Below, one piece after another: positions 46,151 to 57,454 of a stretch of 64,000 bases of DNA. The stretch is taken from positions 4,701,570 to 4,765,569 of the forward strand of contig NZ_CP042906.1 in NCBI RefSeq assembly GCF_008728855.1, given 5' to 3'. Numbering within the stretch: position 1 is the stretch's first letter; each line of letters opens with the position of its first letter. Made by a program: the position numbers and the translations under genes. Under the pieces are notes generated by a model. It had not been told where the DNA came from, did not search any database, and worked only from the letters and a program-made list of their open reading frames with translations. Origin of the DNA: Hypericibacter terrae. GTDB taxonomy: Bacteria; Pseudomonadota; Alphaproteobacteria; Dongiales; Dongiaceae.

Positions 46151-46404
46151 GTTGTCCTCCCAAAATCGTCTGCTGCAGGATTGCAACTTGCTCGTATTGA
46201 TGTCGGCACAGCGGTGGGGCCCCGGCCGATCTTCGTTGATTGACGTCTTCGATCCATCCACTGGCGCCGGCGGCTTTCGGCGCCGACGCCCTCTTACGCA
46301 CCATGGCTTTCCTCCCAGGCTCGGATTTCTTGCAAAGCAGGTTGAAGCTCAGGCACGTCCGGCAATCGACGGCGCGTCGCCCCGTCCTGGGGCGGCCGCA
46401 CCGC
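46151..46404 (-). other. Gap ahead of glpV with a hairpin, no gene seen
   Basis: No coding sequence supported. It contains a hairpin GGCGCCG/CGGCGCC (46263-46269 with 46278-46284) and the glpV ribosome site. The length suggests separate control of glpV. Confidence 0.5.
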
Positions 46405-46689
46405 TCAGACCCAGCGAAACACGCAGAGCGCGTAAAGCAGGGAAATTCCGAGTGCCCACCAGAGCGTCGGGCCGACCAGCCCGAGCCAGGCGAGATTGAT
46501 GAAGGCGGCGCCGAGCAGCGACACGAACAGCCGGTCGCCGCGGGTCGTCTCGAAACGCAGGATGCCGATCCGCGGGGCGCCGCCGGGACGGCGGATCTCC
46601 CAGACCGTCATGCTGACCAGGATCAGGAAGATCGCGATGAAGAAGACCGCGGTCGGCCAGGTCCAGGCCATCCAGGCGAGCGGTGTCAT
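46405..46689 (-). CDS. glpU: DUF2160 membrane protein of the glycerol importer
   Basis: Small membrane protein of 94 residues with two to three hydrophobic segments (WTWPTAVFFIAIFLILVSM; LFVSLLGAAFINLAWLGLV; WALGISLLYALCVF) and a short basic loop (EIRRPGGAPR). Proteins of this family occur within glp importer operons between the permease and binding-protein genes, exactly as here. GAGGAGG precedes the ATG. Its mechanistic role is unknown. Confidence 0.88.
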   Translation of the reverse strand: MTPLAWMAWTWPTAVFFIAIFLILVSMTVWEIRRPGGAPRIGILRFETTRGDRLFVSLLGAAFINLAWLGLVGPTLWWALGISLLYALCVFRWV

Positions 46690-46702
46690 GTTGCGACCCT
46701 CC

Positions 46703-47536
<834 letters not shown>

Positions 47537-47570
47537 CGCCCACCTCGCTCGCTGGCGCGTCGTGCCATGG

Positions 47571-49528
<1,958 letters not shown>

Positions 49529-49545
49529 GGCCGCTGCCCTCGCTC

Positions 49546-50628
49546 CTACGAAGCCGCCGCGGGCGCCGAGACCAGCGCGCCGTCCGGGCGAAACACGAAG
49601 AACCGGTTGGGGTCGAGATAGATATCGATGTCGCTTTCGACCTCGAACCGCCGCACGCCATGGACCAGCGCCACCCAGCGGCCGCCCGGCCAGTCGACAT
49701 GGACGAAGCTTTCCGAGCCGGTGATCTCGGAAACGGCGACGCGGGCGCGCACCGCCATGGCCCCCGAGGCCGGCCGGTCGAGCAGCACATGGTTGGGGCG
49801 CACGCCGACGATATAGTCGCCGTCCGCCAGCGCCCCGAAGGGGCCGCTCGCCGGCAGCTGAATGTCGCCCGGCCATTGCAGCGCGCTGCCGCGCTTGTTG
49901 ACGCGGGCCTCGTTCATCGGCGGGTCGGAGAAGACCTGGGCAGTGCGCAGCGTGTTGGGCCGGCGATAGAGCTCGATGGTCGGGCCGAACTGCGTCACCC
50001 GGCCCTGATGTAGGGTCACGGTGCTGCCGCCCAGGAGCAGCGCCTCCGAGGGCTCGGCCGTGGCATAGACGAAGATCGCCTGCGAGCCCGCGAAGACGCG
50101 CGGCAGCTCGTTGCGCAGCTCCTCGCGCAGCTTGTAGTCGAGATTGGCGAGCGGCTCGTCGAACAGCACGAGCTCCGCACCTTTGGCCAGCGCGCGGGCG
50201 ATCGCGGTGCGCTGCTGCTGGCCGCCCGAGAGCTCGAGCGGCGTGCGGTCGAGCATGCCTTCGAGGCGCATCAGCCCCGCCACTTCCTTGACCTTGCGCT
50301 CGATCTCGGCCCGCGGCTTGCCGGCGACGCGCAACGGGCTGGCGATGTTCTCGTAGACGCTCAAGGTCGGGTAGTTGATGAACTGCTGATAGACCATCGC
50401 GACATTGCGCTTGCGCACATCGACGCCGGTGACGTCCTGGCCGCGCCAGAGCACGCGGCCCGAGGTCGGCTTGTCGAGGCTCGCCATCATCCGCATCAGG
50501 CTGGTTTTGCCCGAGAGGGTGGGCCCCAGCAGCACATTGAGCGTGCCGGGTTCGAAGACGAGCGAGATGTCGGCCAGATGGGTCTCGTTGCCGACCCGCT
50601 TGGTGACCTTCTGCAGCTCGAGTGTCAT
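49546..50628 (-). CDS. glpS: Glycerol ABC transporter ATPase lacking the H-loop histidine
   Basis: 360 residues: an ABC domain plus C-terminal TOBE-like region (IVGVRPNHVLLD). Walker A is GPTLSGKTS (35-43), the signature is canonical (LSGGQQQRT, 133-141), Walker B is VLFDEPLANLD with Glu158. Where the H-loop His is expected the sequence is YATAEPSEA, with Ala191 at that position. The start is at cat 50626-50628. It forms a heterodimer with GlpT in the predicted importer. Confidence 0.92.
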   Translation of the reverse strand: MTLELQKVTKRVGNETHLADISLVFEPGTLNVLLGPTLSGKTSLMRMMASLDKPTSGRVLWRGQDVTGVDVRKRNVAMVYQQFINYPTLSVYENIASPLRVAGKPRAEIERKVKEVAGLMRLEGMLDRTPLELSGGQQQRTAIARALAKGAELVLFDEPLANLDYKLREELRNELPRVFAGSQAIFVYATAEPSEALLLGGSTVTLHQGRVTQFGPTIELYRRPNTLRTAQVFSDPPMNEARVNKRGSALQWPGDIQLPASGPFGALADGDYIVGVRPNHVLLDRPASGAMAVRARVAVSEITGSESFVHVDWPGGRWVALVHGVRRFEVESDIDIYLDPNRFFVFRPDGALVSAPAAAS

Positions 50629-50642
50629 GGCGCGCCGCCCCT

Positions 50643-52163
50643 TCAGGCCGCCGGCGCGCGATCGCGATCGCGCCGGGTTGCGAACCACGCCTCGAGCGCC
50701 TTGGCGCCGTCGGCTCCGATATGAAGGCCGAGCTTGGAGCGCCGCCACAGCACATCCTGGGCCGCGCGCGCCCATTCGTTCTCGATCAGATAGACCACCT
50801 CGCGCTCATAGAGGTCGGCGCCAAAATACTGACCCAGATCCTCGGGCGCCCGCGCGCCCTCGACGATCCGCATGGCGCGCGTGCCATAGGCACGCGCCAG
50901 CCGGCGCGCATGCTCCGGGCTGAGGAACGGCGCCGCCTGCCGCAGGCCCTCGGCGACCCGTTCGACATGGCCCACGGGGAAATCGCCGCCCGGCAGCGGC
51001 GCCTTGGCGGTCCAGGGCGCAGTCATGGCCGGCAGATGCGGCGCCAGCTTCGCCAGCGCCGATTCGCTCAGGCGCCGGTAGGTCGTGATCTTGCCGCCGA
51101 AGACATTGAGCAGCGGGGCCTGGCCGTCGGGGGCCTCGAGCTCCAGCACATAGTCGCGGGTCGCGGCCTTGGCCTCGCTGGCGCCGTCGTCATAAAGCGG
51201 CCGCACGCCGGCATAGGAATAGACCACGTCGGAAGGCGCGATGGTCTTGAGGAAGTAGCGGTTGGCCGAGGCGCAGAGATACTCGGTCTCGGCCGCCGAG
51301 ATCACGACAGGACCCGGATCGCCATGCTCGTCGACATCGGTCGTGCCGATCAGCGTGAAATCATGCTCATAGGGGATGGCGAAGACGATGCGCCCATCCT
51401 CGTTCTGGAAAATGTAGGCGCGATCATGGTCGAACAGCTTGCGCACGACGATGTGGCTGCCCTTGACCAGCCGCACCTTGGCGGCGGTGCCGAGCCCCAG
51501 CCGCTTCACCAGCACCTCGCCGACCCAGGGACCGGCGGCATTGACGATCGCCTTGGCCTCGATCTCGGTGCGGTTGCCGCTCGCCACCTCCTGAAGCTCG
51601 ACCTGCCAGCCGCCGGGCTTGCGCTTGGCGCCGAGGAACCGGGTGCCCGTCCGGATCACCGCCCCATGCTCGGCGGCGTCGAGCGCGTTGAGCGCGACCA
51701 GGCGCGCATCCTCGACCCAGCAATCCGAATATTCGAAGGCCGAGGTCAGTTCCGGCTTGAGCGGCTTTCCCGCCTCGTCGCGGCGCAGATCCAGCGACCG
51801 GGTGCCGGGGAGAATGTCGCGACCGCCCAGATGGTCGTAGAGGAAGAGGCCGAGGCGGATGAGCCAGCCCGGCCGCATGCCGACGCGGCGCGGCAGCACG
51901 AAGCGCAGGGGCCGGATGATATGGGGGGCCGCGCGCAGCAGCACCTCGCGCTCGATCAGCGCCTCGCGAACCAGCCTGAACTCGTAATATTCGAGATAGC
52001 GCAGGCCGCCATGGATCAGCTTGGTCGAGGCCGAGGAGGTGGCGCCGGCAAGGTCACCCTGCTCGCAGAGGAAGACCTTCAGCCCGCGGCCGGTGGCATC
52101 GCGCGCGATCCCGCATCCATTGATACCCCCGCCGATCACGGCGAGGTCGTAAACGGCGGCCAT
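50643..52163 (-). CDS. glpD: Glycerol-3-phosphate dehydrogenase, aerobic flavin type
   Basis: 506 residues. Membrane-associated flavoprotein that oxidises glycerol 3-phosphate to dihydroxyacetone phosphate and passes electrons to quinone. The FAD motif is LAVIGGGINGCGIARDATGR; family segments are TKLIHGGLRYLEYYEF and the DVDEHGDPGPV region; the C-terminal domain is the all-helical type. It precedes glpS by 14 bases. GTTCGTTT repeats lie in its upstream region. Confidence 0.95.
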   Translation of the reverse strand: MAAVYDLAVIGGGINGCGIARDATGRGLKVFLCEQGDLAGATSSASTKLIHGGLRYLEYYEFRLVREALIEREVLLRAAPHIIRPLRFVLPRRVGMRPGWLIRLGLFLYDHLGGRDILPGTRSLDLRRDEAGKPLKPELTSAFEYSDCWVEDARLVALNALDAAEHGAVIRTGTRFLGAKRKPGGWQVELQEVASGNRTEIEAKAIVNAAGPWVGEVLVKRLGLGTAAKVRLVKGSHIVVRKLFDHDRAYIFQNEDGRIVFAIPYEHDFTLIGTTDVDEHGDPGPVVISAAETEYLCASANRYFLKTIAPSDVVYSYAGVRPLYDDGASEAKAATRDYVLELEAPDGQAPLLNVFGGKITTYRRLSESALAKLAPHLPAMTAPWTAKAPLPGGDFPVGHVERVAEGLRQAAPFLSPEHARRLARAYGTRAMRIVEGARAPEDLGQYFGADLYEREVVYLIENEWARAAQDVLWRRSKLGLHIGADGAKALEAWFATRRDRDRAPAA

Positions 52164-52320
52164 CAGCCCCCCGGGTCGTTTTATGTTCGTTTGTGTTTTT
52201 TTTCAGCATATTTGATGATCAAAACGCGCTCAATCGAAAATGCAACATAATCGGGCAGGCTGCCGCCTTCCTGGGCAAAGAGCCGCCCAGGTCAAAGGCA
52301 TAGCGAAATTCCGGAGCGGT
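52164..52320 (-). promoter_or_regulatory. glpD upstream region with GlpR-like site
   Basis: AT-rich stretch between glpR and glpD. It contains TCGTTTT (52176-52182) and GTTCGTTT (52185-52192). The latter 8-mer also occurs twice upstream of glpR. Candidate GlpR operator controlling the operon; no clear -35/-10 pair was assigned. Confidence 0.5.
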
Positions 52321-53082
52321 CTATTCGGAGGCGATTTCGACCTGGACGCCGCTTTCGGCGGCGATTTTGGCCAGCGGCTCGGCCAGTTCCTCGTCGGTCA
52401 CGAACACGTTGATCTGCGAGAAATGGCCGATTCGCATCGGCGCGGTGCGGCGGAACTTCATCGCGTCCGCCACCAGGATCACCTGGCGCGCATTGCGCAT
52501 GATCGCCTGCGAAACCCAGACCTCGCGATAGTCGTAGTCGAGGATGGTGCCGTCCTGATCGATCGCCGAGGCGCCGATCACGGCATAGTCGACCTTGAAC
52601 TGGTTGATGAAATCGACCGTGGCCTCGCCGACGATGCCGCCGTCGGCGCGCCGCACGACCCCGCCCGCGACGATCACCTCGATCCCGTGGGAGGGCCGTA
52701 AGATATTGGCGACATTTATATTATTGGTAATGACCACGAGCCCGACATGGCTAGTCAGGGCGTGGGCCACCTGTTCGGTGGTGGTGCCGATATTGATGAA
52801 GAGCGCGCAGTTGCTGGGGATCAGCGAGGCGGTCTTGACGCCGATCCGGCGCTTGGCCTCCGGCGCGAGCACGCGGCGCGAATCGTAGGCGACGTTCTCG
52901 ATGCCGGAGAGCATCACCGCCCCGCCATGGACGCGCTGGAGCATCTGGCGCTGGCAGAGATCGTTGAGCTCGCGCCGGATCGTCTGGCTGGTGACGCTGA
53001 ACTTCTCGGCCAGCTCGTCGACGCTCACCCGCCGCTGGGCCCGGGCCAGGTTCAGGATCTCCATCTGTCGCTCGGAAAGCAT
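52321..53082 (-). CDS. glpR: DeoR family glycerol-3-phosphate regulon repressor
   Basis: 253 residues. The DeoR-type helix-turn-helix lies at the N-terminus (VSVDELAEKFSVTSQTIRRE) and is followed by the sugar-phosphate sensing domain (FINIGTTTEQVAHAL, IVAGGVVRRADGGIVG, DYAVIGASAIDQDGTILDYD). In related systems glycerol 3-phosphate releases the repressor. It heads the glp gene set in the same orientation, 157 bases before glpD. Confidence 0.93.
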   Translation of the reverse strand: MLSERQMEILNLARAQRRVSVDELAEKFSVTSQTIRRELNDLCQRQMLQRVHGGAVMLSGIENVAYDSRRVLAPEAKRRIGVKTASLIPSNCALFINIGTTTEQVAHALTSHVGLVVITNNINVANILRPSHGIEVIVAGGVVRRADGGIVGEATVDFINQFKVDYAVIGASAIDQDGTILDYDYREVWVSQAIMRNARQVILVADAMKFRRTAPMRIGHFSQINVFVTDEELAEPLAKIAAESGVQVEIASE

Positions 53083-53172
53083 GCTTCAGGCCCGATCCAT
53101 CGCCAGAGCCGAACCCCGTCGCACGGGGCCCTGGGCCGGTATTGTTACATATTTCATTTGAAAGCCAATAAA

Positions 53173-53192
53173 GTTCGTTTTTCGTTCGTTTT
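53173..53192 (-). promoter_or_regulatory. Candidate GlpR operator upstream of glpR
   Basis: Two exact copies of GTTCGTTT (53173-53180 and 53184-53191), spaced 11 bases, in the AT-rich region ahead of glpR. The same 8-mer lies ahead of glpD at 52185. Confidence 0.5.
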
Positions 53193-53252
53193 GAACGCCG
53201 CCCCGCCATCCTTGTCCTGGCTGCGACAAGCCCCGCGCGCCCCGAAGAAGCG

Positions 53253-55016
53253 TCAGGCGGAGATTTTGGCAGGCCCTTCGGCGGATGCCGGAAGCTCGGC
53301 GATCCGACCGATTCCATCGTTACCTTGCCTGATTTCGAAGCGCCGGTCATGGAATCCGGCCAACACGCCCCGATGGGCGATGCTCACCAGCGTCGTGTTC
53401 GGCAATCGCTGCCGGAGCAGGCGATAGAGCGCCGTCTCGCTGGCTTCGTCGAGCGCCGCGCAAGCCTCGTCGAGGAACAGCCAGTCGGGCTTCTGCAGCA
53501 AGGCCCGCGCGAAGGCGAGACGCTGCTGCTCGCCGGGCGAGAGCCGCTGCGCCCAGTTGGCGCTTTCGTCGAGCCGGGCGACGAGGTGGCCGAGCTCGCA
53601 GTCGGTCAGCGCCTTCTCGATCGCCTCTTCGTCGGTCGGTCCGGCAAGCCCGGGATAGGTGACGACGTCCCGCAGCGGGCCCAGCGGCAGATAGGGCCGC
53701 TGCGGAAGAAACAGGAGCTTGGCCCCTGCCGGCATCGAAACGGCACCGCTCCCGAACGGCCAGAGGCCGCCCAGGACGCGGAACAAGGTGCTCTTGCCCG
53801 AACCGGAGGGCCCGGTGATCAGCACCGATTGTCCGGGTTCGATGAAGAGGCTCGCGGCCGAGATCAGAGGACGATCGTCGGGGAGGCGGATCTCCGTCTT
53901 CTCGATCGCGATCGCCGGCATCGGCGTCCGCTGCCGGTCGATCCCCGAGCTCGCGGCATGGGCCTGCGTCATCGCGTTCGTGAAGCCGATCAGCCGATCC
54001 ACGGTGGCCTTCCATTCGGCCAAGGTCGAGTAGGCATCGACAAACCAGCTCATCGACCCCTGCACCTGGCCGAAGGCCGAGGCGGTCTGCATGAGGCCGC
54101 CCAGCTGGATAGTCCCCGCGAAATAGCGCGGGGCCGCGACGATGATCGGAAAGACGGTGGCAATCTGGCCGAAGCCCGCCGTGAACCAGGTGAGGCGCTT
54201 GGTATAGCGCATGACCTGGCGCCAATTGCCGATGATGGCGCCGAACCGGGAGCCGAAGCCCCTCGCCTCGTCGGCCTCACCTCCATAGAGAGCGACGCCT
54301 TCCGCGTTCTCGCGCAATCGCACCAGGGAGTATCGGAAGTCGGCCTCGAACCGCTGCATGTTGAAATTCACGCGCACCAGCGGACGCCCGATCTTATGCA
54401 CCAGCCAAGTGCCCACGGCGGAATAGACCAGGGCGACCCAGACCATGTAGCCGGGGATCTCGATATTGTGCCCGCCCAGCGCGATCGCGAAGCTGCCGGA
54501 CAGCGCCCAGAGGATCCCAAGGAAGGACACCAGGTTCACGACATTGCTCAGCAGATCGAGCGAGATCAGGAGAGTCTGGTCGACGAAGGAATTGAGATCC
54601 TCGGCGATGCGCTGGTCCGGGTTGTCCGTGCCGGAGCCATGGAACTGCAGCCGGTAATAGGCCTGGTTGGTCAGCCAGTCCTTGAGGAAGCGCTCGGTCA
54701 TCCAGCGCCGCCAGCGGATCTGCAGCATCTGGCGCAGATAGGTTCGGTAGACCGCGATCACGATGAAGATGACGGCGAGCCAGCAGAACCGGAACAGCTG
54801 ATGCAGGAACGCGTCGAAATTCTTGTCCTGCAGCGCGTTGTAGAACAGGTTGTTCCAGGAGTTGAACACGACGTTCAGATAGACGAGCCCCAGATTCATG
54901 CCGACGATCACGGTGAGCAGACCTCGGGCAGGCCAGCGATCTTCGGAGAACCAATAGGGCCGTGCCAATATCCAGAGGTCCCTGAAGAACCCGCGCCAAC
55001 TGCCCGACACCGTCAC
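53253..55016 (-). CDS. ABC transporter with fused membrane and ATPase domains (SbmA/YddA-like)
   Basis: 587 residues. The N-terminal membrane domain (about 1-340) belongs to the SbmA/BacA-ABCD type: VVFNSWNNLFYNALQDKNFD, LTNQAYYRLQ, DNPDQRIAEDLNSFVD. The ATPase domain (about 385-580) has Walker A TGPSGSGKST, signature LSPGEQQRLAFARALL, and Walker B WLFLDEACAALDE. Relatives such as YddA and mycobacterial Rv1819c move peptides or cobalamin-like compounds; the direction and cargo here are unknown. Confidence 0.9.
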   Translation of the reverse strand: MTVSGSWRGFFRDLWILARPYWFSEDRWPARGLLTVIVGMNLGLVYLNVVFNSWNNLFYNALQDKNFDAFLHQLFRFCWLAVIFIVIAVYRTYLRQMLQIRWRRWMTERFLKDWLTNQAYYRLQFHGSGTDNPDQRIAEDLNSFVDQTLLISLDLLSNVVNLVSFLGILWALSGSFAIALGGHNIEIPGYMVWVALVYSAVGTWLVHKIGRPLVRVNFNMQRFEADFRYSLVRLRENAEGVALYGGEADEARGFGSRFGAIIGNWRQVMRYTKRLTWFTAGFGQIATVFPIIVAAPRYFAGTIQLGGLMQTASAFGQVQGSMSWFVDAYSTLAEWKATVDRLIGFTNAMTQAHAASSGIDRQRTPMPAIAIEKTEIRLPDDRPLISAASLFIEPGQSVLITGPSGSGKSTLFRVLGGLWPFGSGAVSMPAGAKLLFLPQRPYLPLGPLRDVVTYPGLAGPTDEEAIEKALTDCELGHLVARLDESANWAQRLSPGEQQRLAFARALLQKPDWLFLDEACAALDEASETALYRLLRQRLPNTTLVSIAHRGVLAGFHDRRFEIRQGNDGIGRIAELPASAEGPAKISA

Positions 55017-55221
55017 CTGCCTCGCTCATCGCTGCCGCGTCCTGCGGCGTCTCGCGGGCTAGTTATGGCGAGCGGGATCGCCGAGGCCAACCGGTGCCGG
55101 CGATGTTGGCATCGAATTAATATGGCGACCGATTCGGAAAGCTTCGCGATCGGACGCGCAGCCGCCTGGACGCGGGCTGCCGCGGCTCGTTAGGCTGGCG
55201 GCCAGGCCACGGAGATTCCAA

Positions 55222-56367
55222 ATGGAATTCGCGCGCATCATGAACATGACCCCGGAGGAGCAGCCGGTGGTCAATCGCAACCGGGACCGATATTTCCCCA
55301 CGCGAATCATTAAACGCGGGACAGGAATCCAGTCTCTCCCGCGTCATTCCCGCGCGCTCGATCTGACGGTTCCGTTCCAGCGCCGGACGGTCGGGCTCGA
55401 GGAATTCATGGAGGCGACCCGGACGGCCGGGCTGCTGATCCTGAAAGACGGCAGGATCGCGCATGAGAGCTACCGGCTCGGCACCGACGAGAGCTCGCGC
55501 TGGTACTCCTACTCGGTCGGCAAGTCGGTGGTCTCGACCCTGATCGGGGCCGCGATCCATCAGGGACATATCGGATCGGTCGAGGACCCGGTCACCGACT
55601 ATCTGCCGATCCTCCGGGGCTCGGCCTACGACGGGACCACGATCCGCCATCTCCTGCAGATGTGCTCGGGCGTGTTCTGGGAGGAAGCCTATCGCGACGG
55701 ACAGTCCGTGTTCGCGCGCATGTATGACGCGATCCAGCATCAGCGCGCGGGCGGCATCCTCGAGGTCATGCGCAGCCTGCCGCGCGTCGCCGAGCCGGGA
55801 ATCAAGTTCCAATACAAGACCGGAGAGACCCATCTCCTGGGAGAGATCGTCCATGCCGCGACCGGCCGGCGGCTTTCGGACTATCTCTCCGAACGGATCT
55901 GGACGCGCTTCGGCATGGAATCAGATGGCTTCTGGTGCCTGGAATCGGCGAACGGTCAGGAGAGCGGCGGCGGCGCCTGCAATTTCACGCTGCGGGACTA
56001 TGGCCGCTTCGGGCTCTTCATCCTCTCGGACGGTATCGCCGGCGGCGAGCGCATCCTGCCGGAAGGCTGGGTCGCGGAAGCCTCGCATCCGCGCATCGAT
56101 TCACCCCAGAACGATTATGGCAAGATCGAGCAGGGCTGGCCGCTCGGCTATGGCTATCAATGGTGGTCGTTCCCGAAGGGCCGCAAATCCATGGCCAACC
56201 ATGGCGGCGCCTTCACCGGCATCGGCATCTTCGGCCAGTTCCTCTACATCAATCCGAGGGAGCGGGTCGTGATCGTGCATTGGGGCTGCTGGCCCGATCC
56301 CTGGATCGCGGGCCATGAACGCTCGCTTTTCGCGCTCTTCAGCAACGCGATCGACGCGCTGCGGTGA
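55222..56367 (+). CDS. Serine hydrolase of the beta-lactamase class C family
   Basis: 381 residues without a signal peptide, so cytosolic. The nucleophile motif S-x-x-K is in SYSVGKSVVS, the Tyr motif is in FQYKTGETH, and the third motif is represented by ANHGGAFTG. The layout resembles 6-aminohexanoate-dimer hydrolases and esterases of this fold rather than true beta-lactamases. GGAGATTCCAA precedes the ATG. The gene stands alone between an ABC exporter and an HxlR gene. Confidence 0.87.
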   Translation: MEFARIMNMTPEEQPVVNRNRDRYFPTRIIKRGTGIQSLPRHSRALDLTVPFQRRTVGLEEFMEATRTAGLLILKDGRIAHESYRLGTDESSRWYSYSVGKSVVSTLIGAAIHQGHIGSVEDPVTDYLPILRGSAYDGTTIRHLLQMCSGVFWEEAYRDGQSVFARMYDAIQHQRAGGILEVMRSLPRVAEPGIKFQYKTGETHLLGEIVHAATGRRLSDYLSERIWTRFGMESDGFWCLESANGQESGGGACNFTLRDYGRFGLFILSDGIAGGERILPEGWVAEASHPRIDSPQNDYGKIEQGWPLGYGYQWWSFPKGRKSMANHGGAFTGIGIFGQFLYINPRERVVIVHWGCWPDPWIAGHERSLFALFSNAIDALR

Positions 56368-56380
56368 GATGCGGCCGCTG

Positions 56381-57103
56381 TCAGGCCGCGGCGAGCTTTC
56401 TCTCCTTGGCGAAGGGACTCAGGCCCAGCCAGCGCTGCATCGAGCGCTGCAGCATCGAGTCTCCGGTCAGCAGCAGCCGGCCCGCATCGACCTCGTTCTG
56501 AACGGACACGAGCCCCATCCAGATGGACGTCATCGTCTTGAGATCGGAGACGACATAGAGATCGACATCGTAGCCGGGATCGGCGGAGCAGAGATCGACC
56601 TCGCCCTTGTCCACAAGAAGCCACCAATAGCGGCGCGCCGCGGGCAGCTCGGGATACTGGATCTGGATGGTGGCCCGGCGCGGCGGCAGCGGCGTGGGAT
56701 CGAGATTACGCCGCATGTCCCACATCAGGAGGGAAGGATCGAGATTCTTGAGCGACAGCTGCGCATCGACCCAGCGCTGCCCCCAATGCCCCATCGCCCA
56801 GACGACGTCGCGCAGATCCTGGCCGGCCGGTGTCAGGTGATAAGCCGGTTCCTCCCCCAAGCCGCCGCGCCGATGCTCGATGATGCCGGCCTGCTGCAGC
56901 TCCTTCAGCCGTTTGGAGAGCAGCGCCGGCGACATGCGCGGCACGCCGCGACGCAGCTCGTTGAACCGCGTGCTGCCCGCCATGAACTCGCGCAACAGCA
57001 ACACTGTCCAACGGGTGCAGACGATCTCGGCGGCCATGGCCACCGGGCAGAACTGCCCGTAACTGGCGGTGCCTTCGGGTTCCACTCGGTTGTTCGACGG
57101 CAT
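56381..57103 (-). CDS. HxlR family transcriptional regulator with a C-terminal extension
   Basis: 240 residues; typical HxlR proteins have about 110-150. The N-terminal part has the HxlR winged helix: YGQFCPVAMAAEIVCTRWTV, RFNELRRGVPRMSPALLSKR, and YHLTPAGQDLRDV. The C-terminal about 110 residues (ATIQIQYPELPAARRYWWLL, VDLYVVSDLKTMTSIWMG) resemble an SCP-2 sterol-carrier-like fold, suggesting a lipophilic ligand. It is divergent from the flavin oxidase at 57455, its likely target. Confidence 0.85.
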   Translation of the reverse strand: MPSNNRVEPEGTASYGQFCPVAMAAEIVCTRWTVLLLREFMAGSTRFNELRRGVPRMSPALLSKRLKELQQAGIIEHRRGGLGEEPAYHLTPAGQDLRDVVWAMGHWGQRWVDAQLSLKNLDPSLLMWDMRRNLDPTPLPPRRATIQIQYPELPAARRYWWLLVDKGEVDLCSADPGYDVDLYVVSDLKTMTSIWMGLVSVQNEVDAGRLLLTGDSMLQRSMQRWLGLSPFAKERKLAAA

Positions 57104-57454
57104 GACGATCCTCCTTGTCTCGGCGGGCTAGGAACCTAGACCTGCGCCGTTCATCTCTCCAGTATATATTCTGAATCGAACATGGCCTCTGCCGCATCCG
57201 ATGGTGTGAAATTATTTTACCGTTATATATCATATCGTTAATGTTATGGTTCGAATCCGAACCGGTACCGGCTTGGCCCTTATTTTCCGTCGCCCATCGG
57301 GAATCGCCACCGAAGAGCGGCGCGCGACTCTGCGGGAGCGGCGCTGGCCCGGTGGTTCAGTTCCTGCACTAGGCCCGATCCTCCCAATTGATGAGGATGG
57401 TGCCCGACGCCGCCGGAAATTCCCGGTGGCATCGGACATCGAGAGGAAGATCAG
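57104..57454. other. Divergent promoter region between hxlR and the flavin oxidase
   Basis: A notably AT-rich tract spans about 57205-57250 (for example TTATATATCATATCGTTAATG), the probable site of the divergent promoters and HxlR binding. A 70-codon plus-strand frame (57246-57458) ends in an ATGA overlap with the oxidase start; it has no recognisable features and is not called as a gene. Confidence 0.5.

Noticed and set aside
55222-56367. Antibiotic-resistance beta-lactamase
   Set aside because: The S-x-x-K fold is shared by esterases and amidases; there is no signal peptide and the other motifs differ from class C beta-lactamases.
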